From Haemaphysalis longicornis (lineage: Eukaryota > Arthropoda > Arachnida > Ixodida > Ixodidae), in assembly GCA_013339765.2 (NCBI GenBank), contig CM023449.1, forward strand, positions 116,748,984 to 116,812,983: DNA of 64,000 bases. Reading direction: 5' to 3'. The notes under the pieces were generated by a model. That model was not told where the DNA came from. It did not search any database and was given only the letters and a program-made list of their open reading frames with translations. Of the stretch, positions 33,476-45,967 are shown in pieces; position 1 is the stretch's first letter; each line of letters opens with the position of its first letter. The translations under genes were made by a program, and so were the position numbers.

Positions 33476-33801
33476 TCTGGCCCTTTACTTCCAAAATTGC
33501 ATGAGGTGAACTGGAACCTTGCTCTTGTCTGGCCAGCCATTTTCTACGAAACCACTGACTGCGAGGAATTCCTGGTCGTGGAGCTGGGCTTGTCAAATCT
33601 CATAAAGGCGGCTTGCTAGTGGTGCTGAGAAGCCTTTGTAGTCATCCCCAATAAAGAGTTCAACAGCGTTTACTAATTTTGGGGGGAGCGGTAGCAACTT
33701 CCCCGGCACGTACTTTACTTGAAATTGGTCGCGCATCAAGTTTATGCGCATGAGCTGAATCCTTGGTGGAAGCTGATCGAGGTCTTTATGTCCGAGAGGA
33801 G

Positions 33802-34500
33802 CTACAAGGGGTTAATGGTCAGACTCCACCGTGAAGAAGAGACCACGCAGATACTGGTCGAACCGCCAATTATAGCCAATGTTATCGCCAGTGTCTCCTT
33901 CTCAGTCTGGCTGTAGCGGGCTTCTGTTGGAGTCAAAGCTCTCGAAGCGAAGGCGACAGTGCTTCGAGCACCACAGGGTTGACTTTGGAGAAGCACGGTG
34001 CCGATACCATACGAACTTGCATCCACCGAGACCACGGTTGGAAACGACGGGTCATATAGAGCTATGCAACAGTCTGAGCTGAGCATCGCCTTGACCTTCT
34101 TAAATGCGGTATCTTGATCCACACCCCAGATCCAGTGACTGTTTTTGTTAAGCAAAGCTTGGATGGGCGCAGTCACGCTTGCGAGGTGTGGAAGGAAGCG
34201 TTCAACGTGATTGACCATACCCAGTAGCCTGCGTACTGCGCTGGTATCCGTTGGCGGCGGAAGACTTTGAATCGCCTTGACTTTGTCTGGGTATGGTGAC
34301 ACTCCGTTCTCGTTGACGACAGCCCCGAGGAAACAGAGACTTGACTCCGAATTCACATTTCGTCCTGTTGAGCGTGACCCCGGCCTCGTCTAGGCGTTTC
34401 ATCGTGGCTTCAAGTCGTTTGTCATGTTCCTAATGGTCTTTTCCGAATACCAAAATGTCGGCGATCATGTTAACAACTCCCGGAAGACCCTCCAGGATTT
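33802..34500 (-). pseudogene. Gypsy-A RT end, connection and RNase H (beta)
   Basis: GVVNMIADILVFGKD has Ala in place of the first Asp of the IDD active site. Then come NGVSPYPDKVKAIQSLPPPT, VRRLLGMVNHVERFLPH, FPTVVSVDASSYGIGTVLLQ and KETLAIT in one frame of 184 codons. This is the uninterrupted arrangement that alpha and gamma lost to the gag-LTR insert. Confidence 0.75.
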
Positions 34501-34757
34501 GAGACATCAGGCGCTGGAAGAATTCCGGAGCGGAAGCGATACCGAAAGGAAGGCGACGCCCAACCCTTGAAAGATTCGAGGCTGTGGAGGAGGCATCGTA
34601 GAAGATGTCGCGTCGACGAACTTCACGACACCCAGGTCTTCTATGGCGGGAAGCCCAAGTAGCCGGGTGTTCTGACCTCGCATGACGTAAAGTGGTTGAG
34701 TGGTCGAGTTGTTTTTCGAGTTGAAGGTCGCGGAAAACGTCCCGAGCACTGGCAGAC

Positions 34758-35430
34758 ATGAGAAGTGGAAATTGGGCGACTTACTCCACAACTGGAAAGC
34801 AAACTTAGGTCGGCCCGAAGGGTAACAGAGTGGATATCGAGAGGCGGGATTAAAATAAGGGGAAGGACAAAAACTCGATGGAGGGATGAAGTAAGGAAAT
34901 CTCCGGTTAAAGAATGGACTCAAAAAGCGCAGGACAGGAGCGGTTGGAGGTAAATTGGAGAGGCCTTCTGCCTGCAGTGGACCTAAATAGGCTGTTGTTG
35001 ACGACGACGATGATGCTGATGTTGATGACTATGGTTCCAAAATTTGTACGGTATCTCCATTTCTGATAATGATAAACCCACGCCATAAGTGCCCAAAACT
35101 GCGGAAAGGGGGATTTTCAGGCTCAGTGATACTGAAATCAGTACCTGCAGAATATGTGGAATCTTATGTGGACTCAATGAGGACGCCCGTCTGCACACCT
35201 ATATATAACGCATTATGTCTCACACCTTAGTCGCATAAGGAAGGGCTAACGAATGGAGCAATTTGCCCTGCCGGGGACGGAGCAGAAGGAGGCTAATTTT
35301 GCAAGGCAGTAGCGTTTGCACTACAAGCTGTCTCCTCAGATTAGGTGCAGTTTTCCCAGCCTGGGACCGAACAGAAAGAGGCGAGCTGTGCGAGGCTTTG
35401 CTCTGCAAGATGTCACCTGACTAATTATTG
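34758..35430 (+). pseudogene. RTE 3' part and duplicated spacer (beta)
   Basis: Same block as 19785-20475. LTPQLESKLRSARRVTEW is kept; the zinc-finger-like stretch is frameshifted. Confidence 0.5.
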
Positions 35431-35469
35431 TGCGGCGGCCTCTACGACAGGAAGGACGTCATGTTAGGG

Positions 35470-36295
35470 TGCTCCCTTCGTAATACCCGGATGTAAAGAA
35501 CCTCTATGTAACGAATTCCTGGATTTAACGAAGTTTTTCAATCCTCCATGGCTAGCCACGTTGAAACCCATGTGTTAGCGACCTCCATGTAACGAATTCG
35601 CTACACTGATGAGCCATTGTTTCTTTCAGTTTTTCTGAAATATCAGTTGAAGAAACGCACTAGTTTAGCGAATTTCTCCCGCACCGCAAACTACCGTGCG
35701 TTTGCACGTGTGAGCGCGGTGGCAATTAGGTGCTGGGCCTGCCTGTTGGCGTGTAGTTTCTCGTCTGTACTGCTATCTGTGGTGTCGGTGCTTCTATGGT
35801 GACTTCTGCTGCCAGAAAATGAGAAGTTTTGTCTTTCCAAGACAAGCGCCCAATTTTAAGTGCTGTCTCCACCGACGAGAAAGAAGAGTGTCGCCGGCCG
35901 TTACAGTATTATAGCTAGCACATTCTCGACAATTTTAAGTGCGGAAAAGAGCATCAAGTTGATCCTTCAAACGCGCTAAGGTACAGAAAAGTGTCAAAAT
36001 GAAAACTTGTACTTAAGTTACGTTTGTGAATACGGGGGTAAGGAACTTGCTTCTTTGGAGTGCAGTGTAGTGAATAAGCTCGGGGGAAAGCAGCGGGCAT
36101 GAATCACGCAATTTTTCAGAGTGAAATAAATCCTAAAGAACGTGTTCACCGACACAGATGTCTAGCATTTTGGTTTCGTTTCCACTTCATTCACGCGAGC
36201 CTTAACTGGAAACCTGCATGTAACGAAAACCTGCATGACGCGAACAATTACGCACTTTTGTGAACTTTTTTATATCCAGGTGTAACCGTAGTCAC
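35470..36295 (+). mobile_element. Deleted Tigger/pogo-type transposon (beta)
   Basis: Homologue of 20505-21315. It has the same internal TGA after RK in the helix-turn-helix (near 35817), so that lesion predates the unit duplication; copy 0 has CGA-type Arg there. Confidence 0.55.
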
Positions 36296-37391
36296 AAAGC
36301 TAACCAGAGAGAAGCGCGCCGACAGAACATAACACGTGCGATCCCTTTCTATAAAAATACTGCCCTTGCTTAGCACTGAAACTATCCGTAAATGAATATA
36401 GTGGTCTGGTGACCCCTCGATGCATGAAGACAAGAAGAGGTCGCATGGGTCGCGTAAAACAAAGAAACAGCATAAGCCGCAACAAGAAGCAAGTAGACTG
36501 GCGCCACGGGCTTGGAATGAAAAAAAAAAGGGTTATCTCTCCGCGTGTGTTCCCAATAAGAATATGAAAAGAAATGAATAAGGCTAGATGAAATTTATTA
36601 TTTCAGGGCGAGGGGCAGAGACTGCCTGTATCGCGCATTACATGGAATCCATAAAGAGTTCTCCGAATTTCAGAATACAACAGAATAGAGACGTTTCTGA
36701 GAGAAACACAGTTAAGTCTTTCCACGGAATTTCGAAGCCAATCGAATCCAATGTCTCGGTTGCGAACAGTGGGTTCTGAGATTGGATCCCAAATAAATTC
36801 GCCAAAACGAGTTGTCATGTTTTGCCGGGGGCCGAACAAAACCGTCAGACAGGTTTTAATTGGTCATTTAAGTACTGGTTACAGCATAGTTGATGTAACA
36901 TAACATCAAAATGTAACGTTACATCATAGTGGACATCCTGTCTGCTAAACGCTGCGTTAGTCTTCGGAAAAGAATACACGTTCTTAAAGAACATCAATTT
37001 GCGTTAAAACAAGGAAAAAAGGAGCTGCTGACACTGAATCAATGTGGTAAGAGGGGAGCTTGATAGAGTGGCAAAAAAGCGACCCAAAACCTTTTCGCTT
37101 TGGGTCACTTTGCCGCGTGGTCATTAGACTGAGTGCAGGTCGTGTGTTTAGCAGAAAACGCTAACACATTCCAAACGCAGGTTTTCAGGTTGGAAGCGGC
37201 CCGTATGCCTGACACCAATCAACGTAAAAAGCGGCTAAATAGCCAACGATAAATCTACCCGAACCATGATTACTGGCATCCAGTCGTTTAAATAGGGCCC
37301 AAAATGTTCCGGGTGGCGTGAATGCTAGTAACAATAGACCGGCCGCGAATGCTATACGCGTCTGTTGCGTGATATGTATAAGTTTTACTAC

Positions 37392-37572
37392 GCTGTATTT
37401 CACCTGCACACACAAAAAAAGAAAGGATACGAAGACTGAAGCTAGGCAACGCAACACGGAGCGAACTTTCAACAAAGACTATTAAGGAGAAAACACACAT
37501 TTATACCGCCTGTATTATCTCTTTCATACTCTCTCTCCGTCCCCCCCTTTTTTTGCGCAAGTGAAATACAGC
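37392..37572. repeat. Foldback (beta)
   Basis: Same structure. The left arm has decayed (CACCTGCACACACAAA), the right arm GCGCAAGTGAAATACAGC is intact. Confidence 0.55.
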
Positions 37573-39818
37573 ATGTATTGCCAGCTCGAACAAAACCTGC
37601 AGTATGTTACTACGGGCTGCAAACAAGCTGCGGGTAATTTCGGCAATAGCTCGTAATCAGCAGTGCAGGAAGCGCTGGGGAGATATTTTAGCATGTCTTA
37701 ACGAATGAGTGTTTCTATATACAGCAATTGAACTTGTTTTGTAAAAATAATCGTTGTAGGGCGTGGAAAAGCAATGGCTTTGCGGAAATCGGCGGGAAAA
37801 GCGCAGCGGTGCACTTCTTGTAATGTTCCTCCGGGAAATATTGTGCGAAATGTAGTTTTAGTAATTTAATGCCTGAAATTAACTGTTGTGCGTTTACAAA
37901 TCAAATGGGACCGCTTCAGTGTGGTTTACACCCCATCAGCAACACAGGGAATCACAATACCGAGACAGGTTTAGTATTAGTCAACACAAGCCCCTAAACT
38001 ACTATCTCCTCTGAGGGGTAGTGAGAGAAATAACTGTACCTTCTGTGCAAGAAATGAAGGTTAGAAATGTTTTTTTCTGCCGAAGTGATGGTGCAAGCGT
38101 TAATGTCTGCTCCAACCCCATTAAAGCTGGAATAGTCCACTGGAAAGCGAACGGCGCAATCCTTCTTTTAACAGAAATGAGCCTAGTACTTCAAAGAGCT
38201 GCAGGTTTTTTATGTGAGCTGCTTGATGAGAATAATGTGGTGTCAAATCCATAAAATGAAACGTATAGAAACCAGCTTAACATGGGAGAGTTGCGTAGTT
38301 GAGTAATTTCGACGTTTGAACATTCGCGCGTTTTCGAGAGAAGAGGAAGCCGTTCGTCGTTTAAAAGACAGGGGACGCTACGAGTCCACTGTCCCTAACT
38401 GTGCCGATGCGGTGTTGGGGGTTAGCTGGAATTTTTTTAGCGACACACACACCCACTGGGGTAGGGTTGTCCTATGACGAGTAGTAGACTGGCAATGTCG
38501 GACTTTGAAGTTTATTTGTTTCTTTCTGAAGTGAAAGAGGAAACCGAGCCAAAAGACCACAAGTTATCGGCTCCCTTTACAGTCTGGAAGACGTTTAGAA
38601 GCCGTTACTGAACAGTACAGGAAATGAATAGAATACGCGCGATAACACATAATTACAAAACAGGCAGTACATCTTTGCACATGTCCTATACACAAGGAAA
38701 TACCAAATAACAACCCCTGCATCGCACAGAGAAAGGTTGAGAGTACATACTTGTGTAGTACATACATACTTGAGTACATACACGCGTAAGAGTAAAAATA
38801 AAAATGAGGATAACGAAAGACCAAGTAACAAACACTGCAGTGCACAGATGAAGGGTTGAGAATATATGAGTGTGGCCCTGTACACGCGTAAAAGTAAAAA
38901 CAACGCGTATAACAACTTTCCGGGAAAAAAACACTGAAAAACACATCCATACACAGCGGCCTCAGAGAAGTTCTGGATTGCATTCGATCAAGTATTTCTT
39001 AGCATGTCTTTAGAAATTTCTTGAACATGTCTCGTATTCACAATCTAGCGGAAGCTGGTTAAGAGTTGCGGGAACCTGAAACTGTATACTTTGTTTGGCA
39101 TAGTTTGTGCGAATTTCGGGTACGGTCTTTTATTGAGTACGCAGGTAGTATTAAGTTCCTCGTGTTTCATGAAGGGAAGGATTTAAGCGGTTTCGGTGTA
39201 TGTACTGGGACACACGAAAATAGTGTATTTGTTCGGGTTTTAGGATTCTATATTTTTTAAATAGAGGGTGTGTGGGCAGATCAATCGGCTTGCCATGATA
39301 GCCTTCTATTGCACGCAAAGCTTTTTTCTGGAGGAGTAGCAGCTTATGATAGTTTGAACCAGTTGTAGTGCCCAGACCAATAAACAGTACGAAAATTTGG
39401 AATAGAAGAAGGCTTAATACATTTCCAACTTCAACCATGGAGGCACTAGGTTTGCGATTCTGTAGAAACACCGAACAGTCTTGCTTAATTACGTAGTGAT
39501 ATTCAATGCATGAACATTTCATGACAGGTTTACAATGAACCAAACACCAAGAACTTTGATTTCTGGAACTTGTTGTAATTTTGTGCTCCGGAAACTAACA
39601 TTTATATCTTCCTGAATATTGACGTTAATCGGTCTAAAGAAAATAAAGGAAGTTTTTGAAAAAATTATATTCATTTGGTATGTTCTAGCCACATGACAAT
39701 CTAGTCTGATAACAGTTTACCTTTATTTCGAGTTCTGTAGCAGGCATGGCAGTAAATAAATGCATTGGTATTTTCTGCATACATGATAAGGTTCGATGAT
39801 TCAGGTATTTTACAAATG

Positions 39819-40397
39819 TCATTTGTATACACGATGAATAAAAGTGGCCCCCGGAAAAAAAACTTGCGGAACACCTTGGTTGATAACTAAATTACCTGAA
39901 AGAGCATCGTTAATACATACGTACGGCGTTCGGTTGTTTAAATAGCTAATCATAAATTTCCAAGCTACACCTTGGACGCGGTATGTCTCAAGCTTTTTTG
40001 AAGAATATCGTGCTGCGCGCAAAGCCTTTGTGAAAGCCCTAGAAAAGGCGGAGAGTGTATCTGGGGCCTTCAATTTTTTTCTAGAATTTTCTTTTGTTAT
40101 GGTATGTAATGCTTGTTCTGTACTTCTCTCGCATAGGAATCCGTGGTGTGAGTTAGATAAAACTTTAAATTTAATAAAAAACTCTTTGAGCCTGGCCTTT
40201 ATCGCATGTTCAAGCAATATAGATGGAATCGGTCGCACAGAGATTGGCCTATAGTTGGTAAACTCACTTTTATATCCGTCCTTATATATGGGGGTTCCCG
40301 TAGCTATTTTCAGCTTACCTGTAAATGTCCCTGTTTCAAACCTAAGGTTGGTAATATAGCAGAATACTTCGCATAAGGGTGCAGAAACATATTTCAT
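39819..40397 (-). pseudogene. CR1-like reverse transcriptase relic (beta)
   Basis: 192 codons open: FETGTFTGKLKIATGTPIYK, NYRPISVRPIPSILLEHAIK, HHGFLCERSTEQAL, AFTKALRAARYSSKKLETYR and INQGVPQ. The expected DF.KAFD catalytic Asp is changed (SRAFTKAL). The catalytic YADD region further left reads YAENTNAF (near 39755-39790). Confidence 0.7.
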
Positions 40398-41008
40398 TGG
40401 TATAGTTTATTTCATCATCTCCTGGGGACACGTTATTTGTTTTATTGGTTATGGTTACATTGGTTATATTGGCCTGGGGAGTGGTTGGTGCAAGCGTTAT
40501 GGAATTTACCAAGACGTCAATAAGATTACAAGACTCAATATCTGAGCAGGGCGTAGAATTTTCTACACTATTTGCAAATACAAAATATTCATCGCGTCAG
40601 ACAAGACGGTGCCAGTTAGTGTACCACTTGGGGTTTCTATTTCAACTGCATTGCGAGAATCCGTTTTGCTAGTTACTTTACTAATGTCCATCCATATTTT
40701 CCTGGAATCACTTTCGATGTTTGAAAATAGCTGTTCATAGTAATTATTTTGAGCTATCTTCAGGTCATTGTTTAGCCTATTCCTATGTTTTTTCAAATCT
40801 GCAAACAAGTTAGCATCGCGTGTTTTAAGAAAATCATGAAATATATTGTTTTTGTGCGAGCAGTTCTCTAGTCATCCAAGGCTTTAAAAACTTTTTTGTT
40901 GGAATTTTTTCTATGAGGGGAAACGCAGCATTGTAGCATGCACAAAACGTATTAGGAATTGGTGATAGGCCTCCTTCAGATCAAATATTGTGAATATACT
41001 ATCCCACC

Positions 41009-41797
41009 TTATTTCATCAACCAGCGCTTTAAATTCGTTGAGTGTAAGTTCATTATATTCAGGTACCTGTATGAGTCTTTGCGCTGCACAGATTTGTTTG
41101 AGACGGAAAGGAAAGAAAGAATTGGTAAATGATCACTTAAATCGAAGCACAGTGGACCACATTCAATATTATCGGACAAGATGTTGGTTACGCAGATGTC
41201 TATCAGGGTGGAAGAGTTCGCGGTTATCCTTGTAGGAAGGGAATTAAGGTTAGAGCAGCCATAACACAGTACAAGGCTATTGCAGTTGGTTACATCAGGA
41301 TTGTCAAGCATGACGTTGATATTAATCTCACCCATAATAACAAAGTGTTGTTTGCGGGAGAGTACCGGGCCGAAACATTTCTCTAGAAATTCAAAAAAGT
41401 AGGATTTTTGCGAGTAGAAGGCCTGTACAACAATATTAAAAAGCGACACAGCAAGACATTCAATGTTCTGGTTAATGACAGGAAATTCATCCAATACAGT
41501 ATGATCATAACAATGTTTAACATACACAGCAAGCACCCTACCCCTGCCATGTGACCTGATAAGACCATCGATTTTGTATTTGTTTATATGATGGTGATTC
41601 GCATGCATTTTCAGCGAAGTGTGAGAAAACAAGAGAACATCAAATTCTGTTTTCAGACACGCAAACAGTGTGTTTAGGTATTCCCCCTTATTTTTCATGC
41701 TGCGTATGTTAAAATGTATTACGATGAATTTATTTCGTTTTGTCCTAAACCTGACCCGAAATGCGTGAGGATTGTAGAGACATGTACGAGATTCCAT
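41009..41797 (-). pseudogene. CR1-like endonuclease relic (beta)
   Basis: 262 codons open. HFNIRSMKNKGEYLNTLFAC, FDVLLFSHTSLK (expected Glu of SETWL is His), IGLIRSHGRG-type loop, VIMGEININVML (the catalytic Asp of GDIN is Glu), TLIDICVTN, and a complete SDHLPIL. The fold is covered, but two catalytic positions are changed, so it is probably inactive. Confidence 0.7.
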
Positions 41798-43813
41798 TTA
41801 TCAAACACCGACAGAACAGGACGTACGTAAATCGTGTCCCTTTACGTCATTTTGTTGAGGTCATCATGGTCAAGAATCTCTATAACATCTGCGTTTTCCT
41901 CTTTGCGTGCGAAGATTCTGCCTCCGCTGGTCCAAACGAACTTCCACGTGACCCTCTTTTTTCGAGCAGTTGTGGCCCCTACCAGTTATTTGATGGCCGG
42001 AGTGAGATGTTCTTTCACGTAGACTGGCCCTTGATCCGAGTAACCCATCAATTCGTTCGACACCTTTTCGTTCCTTGCCTTAGCACGGAATGCATGCCGC
42101 TTATGACGCCGCATGAAACGAACAATAATGTTCGTTTTATCCGCCTGCACGTTGGCGTTCTATGGCAAGTGTGGATGTCTGAGTCCCAGATGGGTTCGTG
42201 GATAGGTTCCCCTATTTTGTTTAGAACCTAATCTGGCCCATCATCAGACTTCACGCCCCTTATCTCAGGGTTTTTAAGCCTACTGTACTGCTCAAGATCT
42301 TCGATCCCTTGCACTAGGCTGTTGTTCTCGCTACTCAGGCTTTCTTTTAATTTTATCAGGTCAGTGATTCCTTTCCGGAGAGCCTCAACATCCGAGCCAA
42401 TAGCCTTCGTCTCGTCGCAAGTGTCCCTGCAGAACTTGAGACAATCATTTACATTGCGTAGCTCTGTTCTTATTTCATTCTTCAAGTCATCAGTAATTTT
42501 CCGATATCTTTATCGTTAGTCATGACTGGCCAAGCAAGTGGCAGACCAGGTTGGGCAGCAGTGCACAGCAGGGCAGTAATTAGTAGAAAATGTGAGTATA
42601 CTAGCTAACCAGCAAAAAGCAGAGTACGTAAGCGACAAGCTGTGCGCCGCTGCCGAACAGGTGTCGAGTAGGCGATGTGTGTACTTTTCTAGGCCGGCCA
42701 CTGCCAGCAGATTTCTCTCATGAGCAGTGGGTACAGGCAAGCACTTGTCGGCAGCACGAACACGTTCCCAAGGGCTGATTTTTCTCACAGAATGAATGCG
42801 TCAGCGACGATGCACAGACGAGCAAGCAGTGGACGTCGGAGGCTTGTCGTAGCACGGGAGGGACGAGCTGTATGACACACATACCCTGCTGAGAGCTTGC
42901 ACTTGTAGCCACTTCGTGGAGTTGACCGCCTCAGGAACACAAAACTCCGCTTCTAGGCCAGGAAACTTCGTCGCAGACAACGGGCATGCGGTTAGCCACG
43001 CATTAACCGTAAAAGTACAAGCTTCACCAGGCCTAGCGGTAGCGCAAACCTGTGCTGGCCGCACTGGTTTTCAAGATGGCTGCGTCCATGAGAAAAAATT
43101 ATTGGTAGGTTTTTGGACTTTTAAATGAATTCCTGGTCGATTTGGATGCGCTTTTTTTTTGCATTTTTGAGTTCTTTTTGAGTTTCGATGCCGATAGCCT
43201 TTTTGCCGATATCCTTTGTTGTTCTACTGAAACCCGAAAAGTTTGCTCTGTCTGTCTGTGCGCTCTATTAACCACCAGGCAAAAACAGTAAAAAGCCTGG
43301 AGGAAACAGAAGAGAATTCCCAAACCAGAAGTTTTGTAAGCAAAACCTTTCCAAAACACTAAACACGGCACGATACTTCAGACTCGTCAACATAATTGAG
43401 CAAAAAACAAAACAACAGGCATACCATGAATACATAACTGGTACCGTTAGGTGTACCTTTCATTGACAATATATTCGCGCGTGATTTGTGCTATATTAAA
43501 TAAGAAATTAAGCCGGAAACAATATATTGACCACAAAAATACAGAAAAGAGCCCACGCCCTAGCCTGCACCTCGTGGTGGCATTGCGAGTTCAAACGTAA
43601 CGAAAGTTTGCCGTAGATGGCGCGGGAGCAGTGGAGCGCGGGAAAAGTTAACTGCCTTGAGCAAAACTCTACTGTGTTTATCGTGGGAGGAGCGAGACGG
43701 CAGGGAAAGAGGGTGAGAAGTGGGCGGCGAGAGAAGGGAGGTATTTACGTGGCATTACGAAGTATTTACGAATGAATGGAGAGAAAAAAATAGAAGCTAA
43801 AACGTCGTGAGAG

Positions 43814-44164
43814 ATGTACAGGGGTGGGAAATTGAACATCAGAAAGGAAAATTTCTACGATAATTCCCAGGGCAGTGCTTTGCTTTCTGAGGCTGGAGCA
43901 GGCTGCTTACGAACTAAGAGCTTTGTGGGGAAGTATTGGCAGAATGATGGGGTGTGCGTGGTCTGCGGAAAAGAAAATGAAACTATGCTGCACGTAGTGT
44001 TAGAATGCCGTGGTATCCATCCAAATCTACACGAGGGAAATATTCGGCTTCGAGAATCCCAGGATTTAAGGGTAGCACAGAGGAAGTTAACTTCAAGGCT
44101 GTCGAGGCGACGAAAAGAAGATTGGAATGGTCAGAACCCCACTAAAAGACGTAATCCTTTTTGA
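43814..44164 (+). pseudogene. LINE C-terminal zinc-knuckle relic (gamma)
   Basis: Same relic. CVVCGKENETMLHVVLEC keeps all four metal ligands and the frame is open for 116 codons, as in alpha. Confidence 0.55.
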
Positions 44165-44360
44165 GAAGGTCGGTGAGAGGGCGGGCAATATCAGCGAAGC
44201 CTCGGATGAAGTGACGGAAATAGGAGCACAGGCCCACAAAACTTCGAACGTCTTTGGATGACCGGGCACAGGAAAATCTCTAACCGCCTCGATCTTGTCT
44301 GGGTCAGGCTGCACTCCATTAGCGTCGACAATGTGGCCCCCGTGAGCGTATGACCTGAGC
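44163..44360 (-). pseudogene. Gypsy RT-to-RNase H connection fragment (gamma)
   Basis: Same fragment. A one-base deletion in the DDRGT-like stretch near 44265 puts the PDPDKIEAVRDFPV part and the CAPISV part in different frames. Confidence 0.6.
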
Positions 44361-44644
44361 CCGGTGTCCCCAGCCCGTGATCCACCAAGACCATCCGACC
44401 TGAATTGCCGCGACCCGGCCAGAAGCAGATGACCTTCCTCTGCCAAGTTCTCCGGTGTGATTCCAAGGGATTTGACGTTCCTTCGTGGCGTGGACGGGCA
44501 TCGCTGTTCTAGGGCCCATCTTCACCATTCCATCATCGTCACCAGTGGCGCTAAGGACTTTATTGTTTATATTCATTTCATCTTCACCACACTCGTTTGT
44601 TGACTGTGACATCGACCGGGACAGTCGCCTCCGCCGTGGGGAAG

Positions 44645-44821
44645 TGTAACGAGAAGAGGAATTAGACACGGCAACGTAGCGCTATGGCCATCCTCCGCCG
44701 ACTAAGACGAAGACGGTTGGCGCGGGCCATTGCTCGAGCTATAATGGCGGAATTGTAAATAGGTTGCATCTCTTGCAGCACCGACCATGGCTTGTTGCAT
44801 CCTTCCTGCCGCCAAGCAACA
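44645..44821 (+). repeat. LTR 'a' (gamma)
   Basis: Homologue of 12689-12879 with a small deletion near 44775. TTTTGGTGGAGCTGCTG follows. Confidence 0.55.
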
Positions 44822-45375
44822 TTTTGGTGGAGCTGCTGTGTCTCGATCCCCAATGCGGTCTCAGCCTCGCCCGGTCGTCTCTCGAAGCTATTGCTACAAG
44901 CCTCTTGGATCCCGTCGGCCCGCCCTAGCCCCGGTGAGCCATGGACATGACCATCCCCAGCCCCGCTTCCCTAGCCAATGACCCGCCGCGACCTTCCGAC
45001 GTGACCAGCCGCGACCCAACGGTACGACAACGCCGATCCCCTGCCCAGTTCTCCGGCGGAGCTCCATGGGCTTTGGCCGCTGTTTCGCTCCATCCGCGGG
45101 AAACGCTGTTCAGGGGCCGCAGCTCATCGAACCATCGTAATCCGTGGCGGTCAGAACATTTCCCCTCTCTTCTCTTCTCATTCGCATCTTCACCGCACCA
45201 GAACATTTATTGTGATCTCGACCATGAAGGTCGCCTTCGACGCGGGGGCTATGTCACGAGGAGACGAAGGAGGGCGCAGTAGGGTATGCGCCGCTGTGGG
45301 CCCGATGAAGAACGACGAAGAAGAGCTGTGTCTGGGGCGTGCAGCCTGGGCGAACGCTATGCAACAGCTGCCTTG

Positions 45376-45627
45376 TGTTGTGTCGTGGGCGACAGCGAGT
45401 GAGGGACGGCCGCCGGGCCCACGCACAAGCCCAAGAAGAAAGAGTGCGGCCTGCTCGTACCAAGACCAGAACCCAAAGAGAACGTTTATTGTTCAACAAG
45501 ACAGCACCGAGACGCATACGCACGTGACCCGTCACGTGCGTCCACAGCAACGACATCTAATTACAATTCATACAACCAAGCGCACACAGTGAGCGGGCGC
45601 TCCACTAGAGGGCGCCACTACACCACA
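45376..45627 (-). repeat. Gypsy-B 3' LTR
   Basis: 252 bp, TGTTGTGTCGTGGGCGAC ... CACTACACCACA on the plus strand, TG...CA. On the minus strand GAACAATAAACGTTC holds the poly(A) signal. Compared with the other LTR it has A for G at 45395 and T for C at 45401. Confidence 0.95.
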
Positions 45628-45795
45628 TCATCTCCCCGTGCAAAAAGAAGTTCGCACACTCTGCGAAATACATACAGCATCTTAAATGCACTACACCACA
45701 TCATCTCCCCGTGCAAAAAGAAGTTCGCACACTCTGCGAAATACATACAGCATCCTAAATGCACACTCCACATCATTCTCCCGTGCTTTGAAGAA
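45618..45795 (-). repeat. 73-bp tandem duplication across the LTR/polypurine border
   Basis: Copies start at 45618 and 45691 with CTACACCACATCATCTCCCC and run to AAATGCA; they differ at one base. A third, decayed and partial copy starts at 45764. The copy therefore includes the last 10 bp of the LTR and the adjoining polypurine tract (GGGGAGATGA on the minus strand). Confidence 0.85.
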
Positions 45796-45967
45796 TGTCT
45801 GCATCTTCCTTTCACTTGACTCACACAACAGGCTATCAGTCGCTCACGACAGTTCTATAAGTCCCTAAAAAAAACCCGTCCAAAACACATTTTCAATGAT
45901 GATATACGATTCAACACAGACATGACACGTCCAACATGACGCAAAGCATGAACCGTACTTATACCCC

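Larger units (their letters stand above)
32136..34757 (-). mobile_element. Gypsy-A remnant (beta)
   Basis: Same insertion as alpha, same borders (CGTTCGGAACCCACGAG at the left, with the TG start changed to CG; GGCAGACATGAG at the right). It is shorter because the gag-LTR insert and short retroposon are absent and about 420 bp of reverse transcriptase are deleted between GGCGACG and CCCAACCC (34556-34560). The junction VSVDASSYGIGT to LYDPSFPT near 34055 is continuous, showing the state before the gag-LTR insertion. Confidence 0.8.
27684..42578. repeat. Array unit beta
   Basis: Second unit and the shortest. It lacks the gag-LTR insert and has lost about 420 bp of Gypsy-A reverse transcriptase. 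Its private insertion is an R1-type LINE tail (29761-30071). Confidence 0.88.
38501..42581 (-). mobile_element. CR1/Jockey-like LINE (beta)
   Basis: Same domain order as alpha. ORF1 is broken (42228-42485 keeps CRDTCDETKAIGSDVEALRK). The endonuclease frame is the longest of the three units (41009-41797: FDVLLFSHTSL, MGEININV, SDHLPIL). The reverse transcriptase (39819-40397) holds TNYRPISVRPIPSILLE and INQGVPQ; the catalytic box reads YAENTNAF. Confidence 0.75.

Noticed and set aside
45618..45795. CRISPR-like regular repeats
   Set aside because: Only two full copies, no unique spacers between them, and they lie at an LTR border in a eukaryotic retrotransposon.
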